Assembly: GCA_963921825.1 (NCBI GenBank)
Contig: OY997595.1
Coordinates: 15,679,228 to 15,743,227 of the forward strand
Reading direction: 5' to 3'
Length of the DNA stretch: 64,000 nucleotides
From: Erodium maritimum
Taxonomy: Eukaryota > Streptophyta > Magnoliopsida > Geraniales > Geraniaceae
Below, piece after piece: positions 35,899 to 49,375 of the stretch. The position numbers were made by a program, and so were the translations under genes. The notes under the pieces were generated by a model. That model saw only the letters and a program-made list of their open reading frames with translations. It was not told the DNA's origin and made no database searches. How positions within the stretch are numbered: position 1 is the first letter of the stretch; every line of letters starts with the position of its first letter.

Positions 35899-36550
35899 TC
35901 AGGAGTCGAACAGATCGGGGTACTTCGCGCGAACCTCGTCCTCGCGCTCCCGAGTCGACTCAGCCTCGTGGTGCCGCCACTGCACCCGTTCTAAGCGGAT
36001 AACCTTTCCGCGCAGGAACTGCTCCCGTGGATCCATTTCCCAAAACAGTTTCTCCTTATACGAGAAATCACCTGTTACCTCGATATCTGCCACTCAATGA
36101 TGTGCGAGGTGTCCGCATATACTTCCGCGACTTGGAAACGTGGATATTCCCACGCTGCGGTGGCAGTGTAAATCGGTATGCAACTGCTCCCACTCTGCTC
36201 AAGACCTCAAAAGGCCAGATACACCGCGGAGCTAACCTGCCCCCGCAGCGGTTGAAACACACCAGTCCACCTTTCGGACTCACCTCCAGGGATACATGGT
36301 CACCGACTGCTGACTCGAGAGGTCGTCGCCGTCTGTCAGCATAGCTCATGCCGACTCTGCGCGGTCTTCAACCGCTCACGCTTCGGCACGACCGACTCAG
36401 CTGTCTCTCGGACCAGTTCTAGACCCAGTAAACTCTTATTCCACACTTCGGCCCAGCACACGGGCGATCGACACGACCTACCATACAACGCTTCGAACGG
36501 TGCCATCCTGATACTGGCCTGAAAGCTGTTGTTGTATGCGAACTCGGCTT
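35899..36550 (-). pseudogene. Chromovirus integrase C-terminus and chromodomain-like tail
   Basis: The minus strand reads AEFAYNNSFQASIRMAPFEA and YGRSCRSP (end of the integrase core), then, with frame changes, the GPY/F-like part and VIRLERVQWRHHEAESTRER with EVRAKYPDLF. The last segment is the typical end of Tekay/Del polyproteins. Stops and frameshifts interrupt it. It is cut off at 36551 by an Athila-like LTR, and the integrase core residues upstream are missing. Confidence 0.75.
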
Positions 36551-38333
36551 TGGCGCCCTGCGGGTTTTAATCGCAAACTTGAGCACGGCAAGTGCACCGG
36601 CCGTCAAGTAGTAATCGGATTTGAAGTCCGGAATATCGAGCCCAAAGGAGCAATAGACAATCACTCACTATTCGAAGTTCGTAGCTAAACTGTTTCGGTA
36701 AAAATCAAGTTTTTATGTTTTGAAAATAAACCTATAACGACTAAAAAGAAAATACAGAATTTAACAGAGAGTTTTCTTATCCTGAATCAAGTGAAGAGAT
36801 CAAGGGCACGAGTTCATCGAGTTCATTCCATAAAATTGAACACGTTCGATTGTAGCGATGTCGATTTATTTTAGAGGCAACGAGTTGTCTCGACTCTAGT
36901 CCTAACTTCTTTCGAACGATTCGGACCCTAATGGAATCTAACCACCGAGTTTTTTCGAATCACGATGTAGGAAGACCCAAAGCGTTAAGCTCTATGACAA
37001 CTTCTAACTTTCGACCAAACAAGTCTATGGCTATTGCAATTGTATTAACCCCGCTAGTTCTAGCTAGGATTTAAATCCAACCTATGATCGATTTTTGACT
37101 TAACTAGAAGCCTCCTCTTTCGAGCTACAAATCCTAATTCGAAACAATTACCAGGCCTACACAGGAGGTAAAACATTAAGCACAAATCAATCATAGACAC
37201 TAATACAAATCAACAACACCACAATCGAAGCATCCAATTTATAGAAATCACTACTCTAATCCCCCATAACCCTAGAAATTGGGGGTTTAGTTGTTCATGG
37301 TGAGAAAATACAAGGATGAAAAGAAACAAACAAATAAACTCATAATCAAGATGAAAGTTGAGATACAATCACCGAATTAGTTGTTCAAAGCTTGTTCTTC
37401 TTCTCCTCTAATCTCTAACCTTGATATTCTTGAAAAATCCACCAAAAGAAATCCACTTGTGTAGCTAACAATGGAGCTTCTCTCCAAAAATCAACACTCA
37501 AATAAATCTCAAATGATGCTCTACTCACAAAATATAGATTCTCAAATATAGATTCAATATAATAAACCCTCTTACAAACTCAAAAAAAAAATACTGTACA
37601 AAAATGGTGCTTCTCTCCTTCATGCTCTCGAGTCTGTGTGCAAAATGGTGAAGCAGATCCCGTCCTCTGGTGCGGCGCTGAAAGGGAGAATTATAGGGTT
37701 AGCCTTGAGTGGGACAGGTGTCGCGAGCTGAGAGGGGAGCCGGCCTGGACAGGTGTCGCGCAAAAGGGGAGAAGGCTGAGCTGGGACACGTGGCAGACGT
37801 AGGGGAAGTGGAGGCTGGATAACGCCACGTGGCAGCAGGCGGAGGCGCCACATGTCGCGCGCTGGGAGAATGGCGGCGGGGCCAGCGACACGCGCCACGC
37901 GATGGGCGAAAGGCGGTAGGTGCTGACTGGAGGCGACGCCACGTGGTGCGAGCTGGGGTGAGCGGCGGCTGGGCCGGGACACGTGTCAGCTCCTGGTTTG
38001 TGGCTCTATTTTTCATCCTTTTTCGCTATTTTGCTCGCTCCGGCTTCGTTCGGACTCCGATTGATCTCGTTCTTGCGCCAAAAAATTCCTTTTCTCGAGA
38101 CCTAAAAAACAAGACCAGTCATGAATATATTTCGGAGCGAACAAAATCGAACCTCTTGACGGACCACATGCACAAAACACTCAAAATACGCTAAATACCC
38201 ATCGAAACACCGAACACACCGGGGAAAACAATTATTTATACTAAATCTAAATATATGGTAGAAAATCGGGACCAAAAGCCTATATAACTCGATCTAATGT
38301 GGCCCCTTTATGTGTTAAAATGCACCCGCATCA
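36551..38333 (-). mobile_element. Athila-like solo LTR inside the chromovirus integrase
   Basis: Starts TGGCGCCCTGCGGG and ends TGCACCCGCATCA on the plus strand, the complement of an Athila-type LTR beginning TGATGCGGGTGCA. It is a different subfamily from the copies at 42730-56534. No PBS, PPT or coding sequence adjoins it, and no matching target duplication was found (GGCTT on the left, CTAAC on the right). About 100 codons of integrase core are missing at the junction, so the insertion was followed or accompanied by deletion. Confidence 0.65.
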
Positions 38334-39349
38334 CTAACCGCTCACGAAATCCATCGTGACGTGCCCCTATTTCCACTGTGCAACCCGCAGTGGTTGCAAT
38401 AATCCAGCGGGACGCTGTTGTTCAGCTCTCACCTACTGACGAGTAAGGCACCGCGATACTAACTCTGCAACCGCTCTCCGCATCCCGCTCCACCAGAAAT
38501 TTTGCCTGATGTCGCGATACATCTTAGTGCTACCCACGTGCACTGTCAGGCGCGAATAATGCGACTCTCGCAATTCGTCGCTTCCACCGTTACATGGTAT
38601 GAACAAACCTCCACGATACCATAACTCCCGATTAGCATGAAGATCCCAGCCCTCGGCGTCAACACCGCCGGCAAATCTCTCCCGGATCTCTGTCGTCTCG
38701 ACATCCACCGAATGTGCCTCTATCCCTCGGCCAAGCACGGTGGGCTGAGCCACCAAGAAGCACATGGTCACGCCGCCGGTGACCTCTTCTAGCTCCAACC
38801 CGAACGTGCCCAGCTCTCCCATCATGTCCCACTCCCGGACTGAGATGCTAGCAGGACACGGCATCGACTTCCTACTCAAGGCGTCGGCAATCACATTCGC
38901 CTTACCCGGATGGTAGAGTAGCTCAAAGTCGTACTCCTCAAGTAGTTCCATCTATCGCCGCTAGTGCATGTTCAGGTCTCGTTGGGAAAAGATGTACTTG
39001 AGGCTCTTGTGACCCGAGAACACCTGAAATCTCTCGCCATACAGATAATACCGCCAGCCTTTCAGCGCGAACACTACTGCTGCTAATTCCAGGTCATGGG
39101 TAGGATAGTTGCGCTCATGCGTCTTCAACTACCTGGAGCCATAGGCAACCACCTTATCTAACTGCATTAGCACGCAGCCCAGTCCTTCCCCCGGATGCGT
39201 CACAATAGACCTCATACCCGACCCCTCGCTCTGGCACTATCAATACTGGAACGGTAGTCAGACGGTCTTTAGTTCCGTGAACGCACGTTCACAATCCTCT
39301 GTCCACACAAACCCGACTCCCTTGTGCGTCAAAAGAGTCATAGGCGCGG
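38334..39349 (-). pseudogene. Chromovirus RNase H and integrase N-terminus
   Basis: The minus strand reads [18 protein letters not shown] (RT thumb/RNase H link), then [50 protein letters not shown] (end of RNase H). Next comes KMYRDIRQNFWWSGMRRAV (integrase zinc-binding region) and MDFVSG, where the solo LTR cuts it. Several stops are present. Confidence 0.8.
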
Positions 39350-40279
39350 CTAGTCGCGCAAAGTCCTGGACAAACCGCCGATAATATCCTGCCAACCCCA
39401 AGAAGCTGCGGATCTCGAAGACGCTCGTGGGCCGCGCCCACTTCGAAACCACGTCGATCTTCGCCGGATCGACCAGTATACCGTCACGGGATACATGTGA
39501 CCGAGGAATCTCACCTCAGCGAGCCAAAACTCGCACTTCTCCAGGTTGGCATATAGCTGATATGTGCGCATCAGGGTCAGAACCGCCCTCAGATGCTCCT
39601 CATGTGCCGCCTCGTTCTGCGCGTAGATCAAGGTGTCGTCTACAACCACCACCACAAATTGATCTAAGAACGGCCGGAATATACTGTTCCTCAGATCCAT
39701 GAACGCTGCAGGTGCGTTCGTCAGTCCAAATGGCATCACCAAGAACTCGTAATGCCCATAGCGTGTCCGGAATGCAGTCTTTGCAACGTCCCCCTCCCGG
39801 ACTCGCAACTGGTAATATCCGGATCGCAGATCGATCTTCGAGAAGCATGTCGATCCTCTCAATTGGTCGAACAAGTCGTTAATTCTCGGCATCGGGTATC
39901 GGTTCTCCACCGTAACCCGGTTCAGCTTCCGGTAGTCCATACACATCCGAAGCTCTCCTCCCCTCTTCTTCACGAAGAGTTTTGGCGCTCCCCACGGCGA
40001 TGTGCTCGGACGGTGGTGGTTGTGGAGGTCCTCGTTCTGCGCCTTCAGCTCGGTCAACTTTGCTGGCGCGAACCTGTAAGGCGCCATCGATATCGCTGCC
40101 GTTCCCGGCATCAGGTCAATCCTGAACTCCACCTCACTAACTGGTGGCAACCCGCTCAACTCCTCCGAAGAGACCTCGGGGAACTCGCACACCACTCGCG
40201 GTAACTCGCGGCTCTGCACAACCGATACTTCTTCCACTGCGGACAATGCCGTCAGGAGAACTCCGCCCTTACTGCCCAT
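39350..40279 (-). pseudogene. Chromovirus reverse transcriptase domain
   Basis: An open stretch of 309 codons includes [78 protein letters not shown] and the active site [12 protein letters not shown]. The two Asp are kept, but the usual (F/Y)-I-D-D reads V-V-D-D. The frame shifts at about 39450 into the connection domain. Clearly Ty3/gypsy, chromovirus type. Confidence 0.88.
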
Positions 40280-40940
40280 AATACACTAAACCTTCGTGTT
40301 GCCTGTTGACACCGTCACTCGTCGCCTGTAACAGTCGATATTGGCTCGATACTTCGCCAGCCAATCCATTCTCAGGATCACGTCAAAGGCTGTCATTTCG
40401 TAAGTATCCTTCCCACGGATACACGAACAACTCAGTCACTACCGAACCTCATGGACCCTCGTAGTCTCTCTAAGACCTCACCCTACTACCGCCGTCGTGC
40501 CCACCAACTCCGAACATACCCGAATCCTCGGGGTGAGGAGTCGATCCAGCATCGGGGCTCTTGAGCCCTCTCTCGAACCTCCTGTAGCAGTTCGCTTCTC
40601 CAACTTCGCAGGCACGACAGACCCTAGTCAACACCACACCACCACCAACCGGCGTGTCCAGACGCAGGGGTGGACTCAACGGCTCTAAACTCAGCCTCAA
40701 CATCTCAGCACAACTTGACGAAGCAAACAAGTGTGACGCCCCGATATCCAATAAAAATGACGCCCAAATCAGAAACCGAACAACCACTCCATTAGTCACA
40801 CCGATAAGGTATAGCACAACCCTCACACGATCCCATATGCATTTACTTATAACTTTCCGCAACCAAACCAGTATTCGATACTCGTCCCCTGCGGGAAAAG
40901 TAGTAAAGTGGATGAGCGTTCTGCTCACCTCCACGGACAC
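40280..40940 (-). pseudogene. Chromovirus aspartic protease, decayed
   Basis: The minus strand has LLDIGASHLFASSSCAEM (the active-site triplet is D-I-G where D-S/T-G is needed), EPLSPPLRLDTPVGGGVV and, after a frame change, FDVILRMDWLAKYRANIDCY just before RT. Gag upstream is not recognisable. The changed active site and frameshift make it inactive. Confidence 0.7.
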
Positions 40941-41700
40941 CCATTCGATTATGGCATACTAGTAAAGCACTAACGACTTACCAATCTAACCATGAAAAAC
41001 CACTACCTCAAAACCTGATACCAAAACGTCACACTGCTTAAGCTATTAATACCTCAAATACTCTCTCACGTAAGGGAAACCTCGAAACGGGGATTATGTT
41101 CTCAATTCAGCAAATCACTATTGCTCACAACTTCAATACCCCAATTACCCGTTCACGTAGGGAAACCTCAAACGGGGATCATACTCTCAACTCCGCAAGC
41201 CACTATTGCTCACAACCTCAATACCCCAATTACCCGATCAAGTAGGGAAACCTCAAATAACCCACTCACGTGAAGGAAACCTCAAATCACCCGTTCACGC
41301 GAGGGAAACCTCGAATAACCCACTCACGTGAGGGAAACCTCGAACACTCGTTCACATAGGGGAAACCTAGTTCGTATGGCGCCGCAGCGCATCAACCCTA
41401 ACCCCTCTCCGTGGTGAGACTCTCACACCGAGGCACTGTATCACTACCGTAGGTTATTGATGAGTCTCGAACCCAAGACCTCACCCTTTAACACCGAACT
41501 TACGACCTCTACAACCAACACAATCATGAACACAGCCACGCAAAACCAACACACAAACTGCATAACCAAGACGGTGGAACAAGGCAGGAAATCACGGATC
41601 CGTGACAGACTCTGTGACGCTCGCGCAAGCCTGTTTTCCAAATTCGTTTCAGACTCGATCTTTACCCCTTTTTAACCCTAAAAAATATCCTTAAGCGGCA
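40860..41700. repeat. LTR-like remnant with short tandem repeats
   Basis: 40890-40975 resembles the chromovirus LTR portion around GAGCGTTC-GCTCACC and GGCATACTAG. 41060-41370 holds about ten units of a GGGAAACCTC-(A/G)AA repeat with CACGTGAG-type spacers. 41580-41690 resembles an Athila LTR segment (TCACGGATCCGTGAC, then TTTCAGACTCGA). I read this as a patchwork of old LTR fragments replacing gag. Confidence 0.45.
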
Positions 41701-42235
41701 CACACGCTCGATCACCAAATTATCGACCACACGCACAACAATTCACAGACAAATTCAAGTCACCCAACCTCAATCACAAGCCCACAAGGCCAACCAATTT
41801 CAAAACACGGCCACCGGGTCAACCAATTTTAAAACAAACGCCCACAAGGCCAACCAATTTTAAAACACACGCCCACATGGCCTATTAGTTTAAAATTTTT
41901 CTCCTTTTCATCGTAAAACTCATTTTTGACATCACATAGTTACAACCCGGTCCAGGCGTCCCCAAACCACATTGTACCCACTTGATATCAGCACCGTCAC
42001 GTTCAACTACAGGAGCGCTCCTGAGTCGAGTCGCGACACCTTAAAAACGTTTCACGCAGCAACACACAATCATTATGCCAGTAAAAACCATACTGCACAT
42101 ACACCCAACAACAAACAGGACTCATGTCACTACGGGTCTACACACGGGATCCGACTTGCGCAACCAACGCACGACGAGACTTTTAATGACTCGACTCTCC
42201 CCACCTAATTGACGTACAGTCCGAGGTGTGAAACC

Positions 42236-42254
42236 TCGAGCTTTGATACCAAGC
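42236..42254 (-). promoter_or_regulatory. Chromovirus primer-binding site
   Basis: On the minus strand the LTR end GTGACA is followed by GCTTGGTATCAAAGCTCGA. TGGTATCA is the initiator-methionine tRNA complement used by this clade. Confidence 0.85.
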
Positions 42255-42729
42255 TGTCACGCCCCGAATTTGGTAAAACCGAACCCGGAACGCGAACGGT
42301 GAAACAATAAAACAATTTTCAAACATTTTAATAAACAGCTTAAAATCACCACTTTGAGTTAAACAAAATAATAGTTTACAACTGAAAACACATCCAAAAC
42401 AAGCGGACAAAACCAAAGCGTACGTCGCTAAACTCCCAAAAACCCGGACTCCCGCTCCCAGCTCTTCAAGCTTCGAGAGTTCCCCTAGTCCGTCTCGCGA
42501 CCAGTACCTGTAGGAAAAGCAGCTAAGGGTGAGTGTTCGTTCACTACCACGGATACCAGACTGACTATGGCATACTAGCAGAAATGCCGGAAACACCGAC
42601 AACAAACAGAACACCGGGGACTACTATCCCCATACTCAAATAACCTGATTGTCACACGAAAACCGTTACTTTTCCCAACCAAACTAAATGCACGTACACG
42701 TAATGTAGACCCGACACCGTAATGACGAC
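42255..42729 (-). repeat. Chromovirus 5-prime LTR, partial
   Basis: Starts TGTCACGCCCCGAATTTGG next to the primer-binding site and matches the left LTR for 475 bp, then stops at an Athila LTR start (42730). It shares private variants with 56535-59263, which suggests both came from one LTR lineage. Confidence 0.8.
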
Positions 42730-44175
42730 TGACGCCCTGCGGTTTTAACACAGAATAGGACACGACAAGCGTACCGGTCGTCAAGTAGCATTTCGGGATT
42801 TTTAGTTCTGGATTATCGTACCCAAGGGATCACAAGACAAGCAATTCCTATTTGAAGTTCGTAGTTAAGCTATTTCATTAAAAAGATGGTTTTTGGTTTT
42901 GAAAGATGCAAAAGTAAACAAGTAATTAAAAGGTGAACAAGTATTTAGGTAAAACCGAAGAGATTAGAATCGGAGAAAAAGATAATCTAAGGTTTTGGGG
43001 TTCATAGAGACCAATTCCAATGCATTTAAATGACGATGAACATTGTGAAGTTGTCTGATTTTAAGGGCAACGAATCATCTCTCAAACTAGTCCTAACTCC
43101 TCACGTTGTTTCGGACCCTAATGGAATCTAACCACCCAGCTCTCACGAATCAGGATGTAGGGAGACCCAAAGCATTACGTTCTTTGATAATTTCTAACTT
43201 TCGGTACGAATCCTATGGTTGTTGCAATCGTGTTAACCTAGCTATCACTAGTCTAGATTCAAACCCAATTTGTATAAGATTTTTGACCCAATTGCAACCC
43301 ACCTCTCAAGAGTGTCAGATTACAATTCCCACCTTCTATCAAGCCTACCCGGGAGATAGAGCATTAAGTTCAAATCTAATACAAACCCTAAATCAAATCA
43401 ACCAACACAATATTCATTCATACATTCAATACATTAGAAAGTAAATCTCTACTCCCCCATAACCCTAGATTATGGGGTTTAGCTACTCATGGAGAAAGAA
43501 GAAGAAGAAGAAGATGAAGAATAAAAACATTCATAAGTAATCATCATATTGAAAGAGTAGTGGAAATACAATACCAATGTAGAATTACAATGGTTGAGTT
43601 CAAGCACTCTCTTCTCATACAAATCTTGCCCAAGTTGCTTCTATTCCTTCAAGCTTCAAAGTTCACCAATCTCCACCTTCTAGCTCTCTAGGATTGTCCC
43701 AAAAACAAGTTATCTCTCTCTAAATTCGTGCTCTTCTATTTATAGGACTTCAAGACCCTCTTTTCCTTCTCAAATTCGGATTTGGAATAGGAAAATTTCC
43801 TTTTTTTTAAGTAGGAAACCCGTCTGGAAGTTTGCAAGCCTCGCGCGGGCCTGACAGAGGGCCGGAACGGCTTTGGGCCCTTGGCGAAAGTTGTAGATCT
43901 CTGAATTCCCTTTGATTTAACATAAAATTCAAGGCAGTCGGAGTTCGTATGAAGAAATTATTCTTTTCACAAGATCAGCCAGCTTCCAGAACTCCTAAAA
44001 CCGGGTTTTCCTCTATTGTAGCCCTTTTTTATATCAAATCACCTACAAAACATAATAAGAGACACAATACGATTAACGAGAGAAAAGTGGTCCAAATTAT
44101 ACAATCTCGGGACTAAAATGCTTAAGAATGTGGGCTAAAAACATCTAGAATCGATGCAATTTATGTCCACATCCA
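42730..44175 (-). repeat. Athila-type LTR, minus strand (first)
   Basis: Begins TGACGCCCTGCGG and ends GTCCACATCCA, close to the LTR at 44182-45656. Only CATTAAC, a remnant of a primer-binding region, separates the two, so they are LTRs of a collapsed or tandem element pair. Confidence 0.7.
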
Positions 44176-44181
44176 TTAACT

Positions 44182-45656
44182 TGACGCCCTGCGGTTTTAG
44201 CACAGAAAAGGACACGGCAAGCGTACCGGTCGTCAAGTAGTATTTCGGGATTTTTAGTTCCGAGTTATCGAACCCAAAGGAGCACGAGTCAAACATGTTC
44301 TATCTCAAAGTTGTTGTCAAGCTATTTCGATTAAAAGATGGTTTTGTTTTAAAACATAATAAGTAAATAGTAAACGAAACGACAGTGAACAAGTACTCGC
44401 AAAGCTTAGAAGAGTTTTAATTCAGATAAAAAGTAATCTAAGGTTGTGGGTTCATAGAGACCATTTCCAATGCATTTAAATGACGATGAATATTGTGAAG
44501 TGTTCTGATTTTAGGGGCAACGAATTATCTCTCAAACTAGTCCTAACTCCTCACGTTGTTTCGGACCCTAATGGAATCTAACCACCCAGCTCTCACGAAT
44601 CAGGATGTAGGGAGACCCAAAGCATTACATTCTTTGATAATTTCTAACTTTCGGTTTGAACCCTATGGTTATTGCAATCGTGTTAACCTAGCTATCACTA
44701 GTCTAGATTTAAACCCAATTCGTATAAGATTTTTGACCTAATTGCAACCCACCTCTCACGAGTGTCAGAATGCAATTCCCACCTTCTATCAGGCCTACCC
44801 GGGAGATAGAGCATTAAGCTTAAATCAAATACAAAACATAAATCAAATCATTCAACACAATACCCAATCATTCATTCAACACATTGGAAATCAAATCTCT
44901 ACTCCCCCATAACCCTAGATTATGGGGTTTTAGTTACTCATGAGCAAGGAAGAAGAAAACACCATTGATGAACATAAACAAAGCTTCATAATTGACCAAA
45001 GTAAAGAAATACAATACCCAATATTTGATTACAATGATGTTCTTCAAGTGGAAATCCTCTCCTCAAGCTTGCTCTCAACTCTCCTCTCTTCTTAGCTCTC
45101 AAAAATACAAGATAGATCTATTCCAAGGCTGAATTTTGGGTTAAATAGGGTAAAAATCGAATCTGAAACGGATTAGGGAAGCCAGTCTGCGCGCGCGTCA
45201 CGGCTCCTTGATGGGACCCATCACGGATCATGTCACGGCTCCTTGACGGAACAGAGAGTTTTGGACCATTTTCGATCTCCGTCACGGCTCCATAGTGGGA
45301 CCCGTCACGGACCATGTCACGGCTCCGTGGTGGAGAAGAGAGTTTTGGATGGTCTTGGGCCCTTGACAAAAGTTGTAGATCTCTGAATTCCCTTCGATTT
45401 GACATAAAATTTGAGGTAATCGGAGTCCGTACGAAGAAGTTATGCCCTTCGCAAGATCATCCATCTTCCAAAACTCCTAAAACCGGGTTTTCCTCTGTTT
45501 TAGCCCTTTTTTCGATCAAATCACCTACAAAACATAATGAGAGACACAATACGAGTAACGAGAGAAAAGTGGTCCAAATTATACAATCCCAGGACTAAAA
45601 TGCTCAAGAATGTGGGCTAAAAACATCTAGAATCGATGCAATTTATGTCCACATCA
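44182..45656 (-). repeat. Athila-type 3-prime LTR, minus strand (second)
   Basis: Runs from TGACGCCCTGCGG to ATGTCCACATCA, 1475 bp. On the inner side it is followed by the complement of the polypurine tract (ACACCCCACACTTAAAC at 45657). 45190-45345 carries several CACGG-TCCGTG-type imperfect palindromes. Confidence 0.8.
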
Positions 45657-48600
45657 ACACCCCACACTTAAACTTTTCTCGCCCCGAGAAAACTAAGCTA
45701 AGAAAGCATTTTAAAGATATGTCCCGGTTAAACCCCGAGGTTCACCTCGATAGGAGGAGTCCAGGCCTCCTTTATTCAAAACAACAAAAAGTAAAGATGC
45801 ACGTGCAATGCATGAATCCTACATCTAATGCATTCCTAAAACATACTATATGATGCATGCAAAAAGGTCACAAAAAACAGGTGATGTTCAAAGTCGTGCA
45901 TAGAGGATCACATGGGTTTTCTCAGAGTCGCCACACACCAAAATCTTACACTCATCAAAGAAGCATATGAACCAATGAATTCATTAAAATAGGACGCTAC
46001 TCACATTAAAGGATGAACTCTTTCCTTTTAAACTTGCATTCACTCATTCACCATAACCGTGTGTATCCTCATTTCCCCATAAATGGAGTATAGATATTCA
46101 TATGCTATCATGCTAGACCCATCTCCACTAACTGTAAGGAACCATGATTATTCAAGAATCAGAAAGGTCTTTAATTCGGCTTGTAATGTAAGGCTAGGTA
46201 AAGGGTAGGGAAGGATAATCAAAAGAAGCTCAAATAAATATCTCAAGACAAAGCTGCTTCATTCTCACACCCACAAAGTATGTCACACATCCCAAACCCC
46301 ATTTGTTTACCATCCAACTCTTGCAATCTCTAATACCATTTTTTTTATTGAAAGCTAATGGTAGCACTAATATGGCATAGCTATCCTTAAATTAACCACC
46401 TCTCTAAACCACTATCACGCCTTACCCCACACTTGTTTTTCACTAGGGATATTAATAATTTGATTTTTTTTTCTATCCCTTTTTCTTTTCTTTTCTTTTT
46501 CTTTGGGGTAAGACGATGATAAAATTGTTCTCAATACAAACCAATGACATATTATCCTTTCATCACTTTTTCTCTCTTTCGCTCACTCATTATCCCAAAA
46601 ATAACCGCTCTCAATGAAGCAACTAAACCTAGAGATATGGGTTCAAACAATAATGGGGATATAAACATAAAACGAAAGGCACATAGGATTGTAATGTCGG
46701 GTTTAGAAACGAAAGGCTTAGGCTCAAATGGGTGACTAAGAGATTCATGCAAGGGTAGGCAATTTTTAGCTCAAACGATCAATATATGGACTAAAATCAT
46801 TTCCCTAAACAACCATGTTCCTTATTCTTATTTCGCCTCGAACGGGTCGTACATGTAGTTCTAGACTCAAGTTACCATGCATATGCATCAAAGGAAAGCA
46901 CCACGAGTTCTAGCAAACACTCAAACGCAAGTGGAAGAGTTAATCCTAATGCATGTGCTTTTACTACTTAATTGATTCATTCATGCCCATATACAACCTT
47001 GATTTATGCAAGAAATAAGCCTTTGTGACAATTCAATCATCGAATCCTTAGGAACATAAACACTAAACTTACATATCACCAGAAAATATTTTTTTTGATT
47101 TTTCAATTTTTTTTTTTGAATTTTTCAAAAAGTTTATATCACAGAATGATGCATGAGCACACAAAAGAAAACACAATGCAAAGCAAGACATACCCCACCC
47201 CACACTTTAAAACTAAGCACTGTCCCTAGTGCGACTCTAAACACATATTTACAATCTAAACACATATGTACACATGCACACGATAGAAGATAAAAATTAA
47301 GCACCACACACTCATAGTCAGCAGGTATACAGTTCACACAACCCTATATGCATAGTCTATCAGCACGACAATTCGGGCACTCAGGGCCCACCAGATAGCA
47401 TAAAGGAAGTAAAAAGCGATAAATAGTGTAAAATAGGAAGGGTAGAGATACTGCCCCTCGAAGAACCGCTACGCGAACTGCACTGACTGTGGAGGTCCTC
47501 GTGCATGGAATATGGAGAACTCTTCGCCCAAGTGAGTTCACAAGAACTCGGCGCCAAAAAATACAATTATAATTCTCATGCTTCCATCCTGTATCACCAA
47601 CTTGCACAAATAGTCAGAAAATAAGAGCAAGACATAAGATATACAAAACAAATAGGGGTAGAGATATTGGGTTGCCTCCCAACAAGCGCATTTGTTTAAC
47701 GTCGTTTGCTCGACGGGTAGGAGGCTCAATCAGGAGGCCTCCCGAACGTCTCATACTTCCATTGTGTCCTCCTCTTCAAGTGTAGATAAGAAGTCAGGAG
47801 ACGGAACACAATGTAGCATAAGAACAATTTCCTTGAGTTTTGTAATAACTCCAAACTCAAGGCCAACATCATCAAGCTTGCCTTAATAGAATAATTATGA
47901 TCAAGTACATCTTGGCATAACTTGATAGGGATATGAGTCTCATGAATTGGAAAATGCATTTGTCCACAAGGGTTAGTAGTATCCACCAAAATAGAATAAT
48001 GATTCACAAACGGGGATTGAAGACTAGCAAATGTGTCCAAAAATTCATGATTAATATTAACAACTATATGCTCTATATTAAATTTAAAGACCAATGGTAT
48101 AGGTTGAACATATAAAGTTGATTTGCTAGAATCTAAATATGAATCTCTCACACTAAAAGGAATTTCGACATCATGCTCGATGTCTAGCAAAATAAAACCA
48201 ATGGGAGGTTCAAGAACAGCCCCTTTCTTGAGAGCATCTTCCATAGTACCCCTTGGATATCTAATAGATCTGTCAGCCAACTCTATGGATACTATGGGAA
48301 GATTTGGCTCAACAAGAGTTTGTGAACTCTTTTCTTCAACTTTACAATTATTATTTCCATCTATAGAATTCAATGCATCAAAACTATATGGAGATGGAAT
48401 GGGCATAATACAAGAGGGATAAGAACTTGATATCTCACATTCCGCACTTACCTCTAAACTCATGGTTGAATCAGGAGTTTCTTGCTTTGTTGTGTCACAT
48501 AAGTGCTCGGAATGATCATCCTCAATGTGGATTGGTAGTTCCTTGAAGGTTGTCTTATTAATCAATTCTACGAGATCATTCAATTGCCTTCAAGTCTCTT

Positions 48601-48841
48601 TAGGCAATCGTGAGGAAGTTTCCCTCCAATTTGGATTAACGGAAACCACAAGAAACTCGCAATCCAAAAACCAATGATCAGTAGCTCCGCATATATCACA
48701 ATAATTATAATCCATAAAAGTCATGTTGCAAAGAATTGACTAAAAAGGTATATATATATATATAAAAAAATGAAACAATCGTAACACAAACTATATAGAA
48801 AAGGCTGCCTTAATTGCTCCCCGGCAACGGCGCCATTAACT
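45657..48841 (-). mobile_element. Athila internal region, minus strand, deleted
   Basis: Lies between the polypurine tract complement (45657-45673) and a tRNA-Asp-type primer-binding site (TGGCGCCGTTGCCGGGGAGC on the minus strand, 48835-48816). Most is non-coding and closely matches, inverted, 53540-55185. It also has the conserved GTCGAGCTAACGACGTT-like tract inverted at about 47690-47710. RT, RNase H and integrase are gone. Confidence 0.8.
47726..48583 (-). pseudogene. Athila gag-protease remnant
   Basis: A 285-codon frame holds ELADRSIRYPRG, GFILLDIEHDVEIP, which matches the region after the aspartic protease active site in Athila/Tat polyproteins. The protease active site and everything downstream are missing. 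The end of the frame runs into post-env non-coding DNA, so a large deletion made this frame. Confidence 0.6.
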
Positions 48842-49375
48842 TGACGCCCTGCGTTTTTAGCACAGAAAAGGACACGGCAAGCGTACCGGTCGTCAAGTAG
48901 TATTTTTGGAATTTAAGTTCCGGATTATCGTACCCAAGGGAGCACGAGTCAAGCACGTTCCATATCAAAATCGTTGTCAAGCTATTTCGATGAAATGATG
49001 GTTTTGTTTTAAAACATGAAAAGTAAACAGTAAGCGAAATGACAGTGAACCAGTAATCACAAAGCTTAGAAGAGTTTTAATTCAGAGAAAAAGTAATCTA
49101 AGGTTATGGGTTCATAGAGACCGTTTCCAATGCATTTAACTGACGATGAACATTGTGAAGTTGTTCTGATTTTAGGGGCAACGAATTATCTCTCAAACTA
49201 GATTTAAACCCAATTTGTATAAGACTTCTGACCTAATTGCAACCCACCTCTCACGAGTGTCAAATTGAAATTCCCACCTTCTATCAGGCCTACTCGGGAG
49301 ATAGAGCATTAAGCTTAAATCAAATGCAAACCCTAAATCAAATCATTCTACACAATCCTCATTCATACAACTTCA
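48842..49375 (-). repeat. Athila 5-prime LTR, truncated, minus strand
   Basis: Starts TGACGCCCTGCGTTTTT next to the primer-binding site. It lacks about 170 bp between two ACTAG copies (near 49200) and is truncated at 49375 where the inverted copy begins. Confidence 0.75.

Noticed and set aside
40732..40750. TGTGACGCCCCGATATCC as the start of another LTR
   Set aside because: On the minus strand it encodes the protease active-site region LDIGASH in frame with flanking protease sequence, so the resemblance to TGTCACGCCCCGA is chance.
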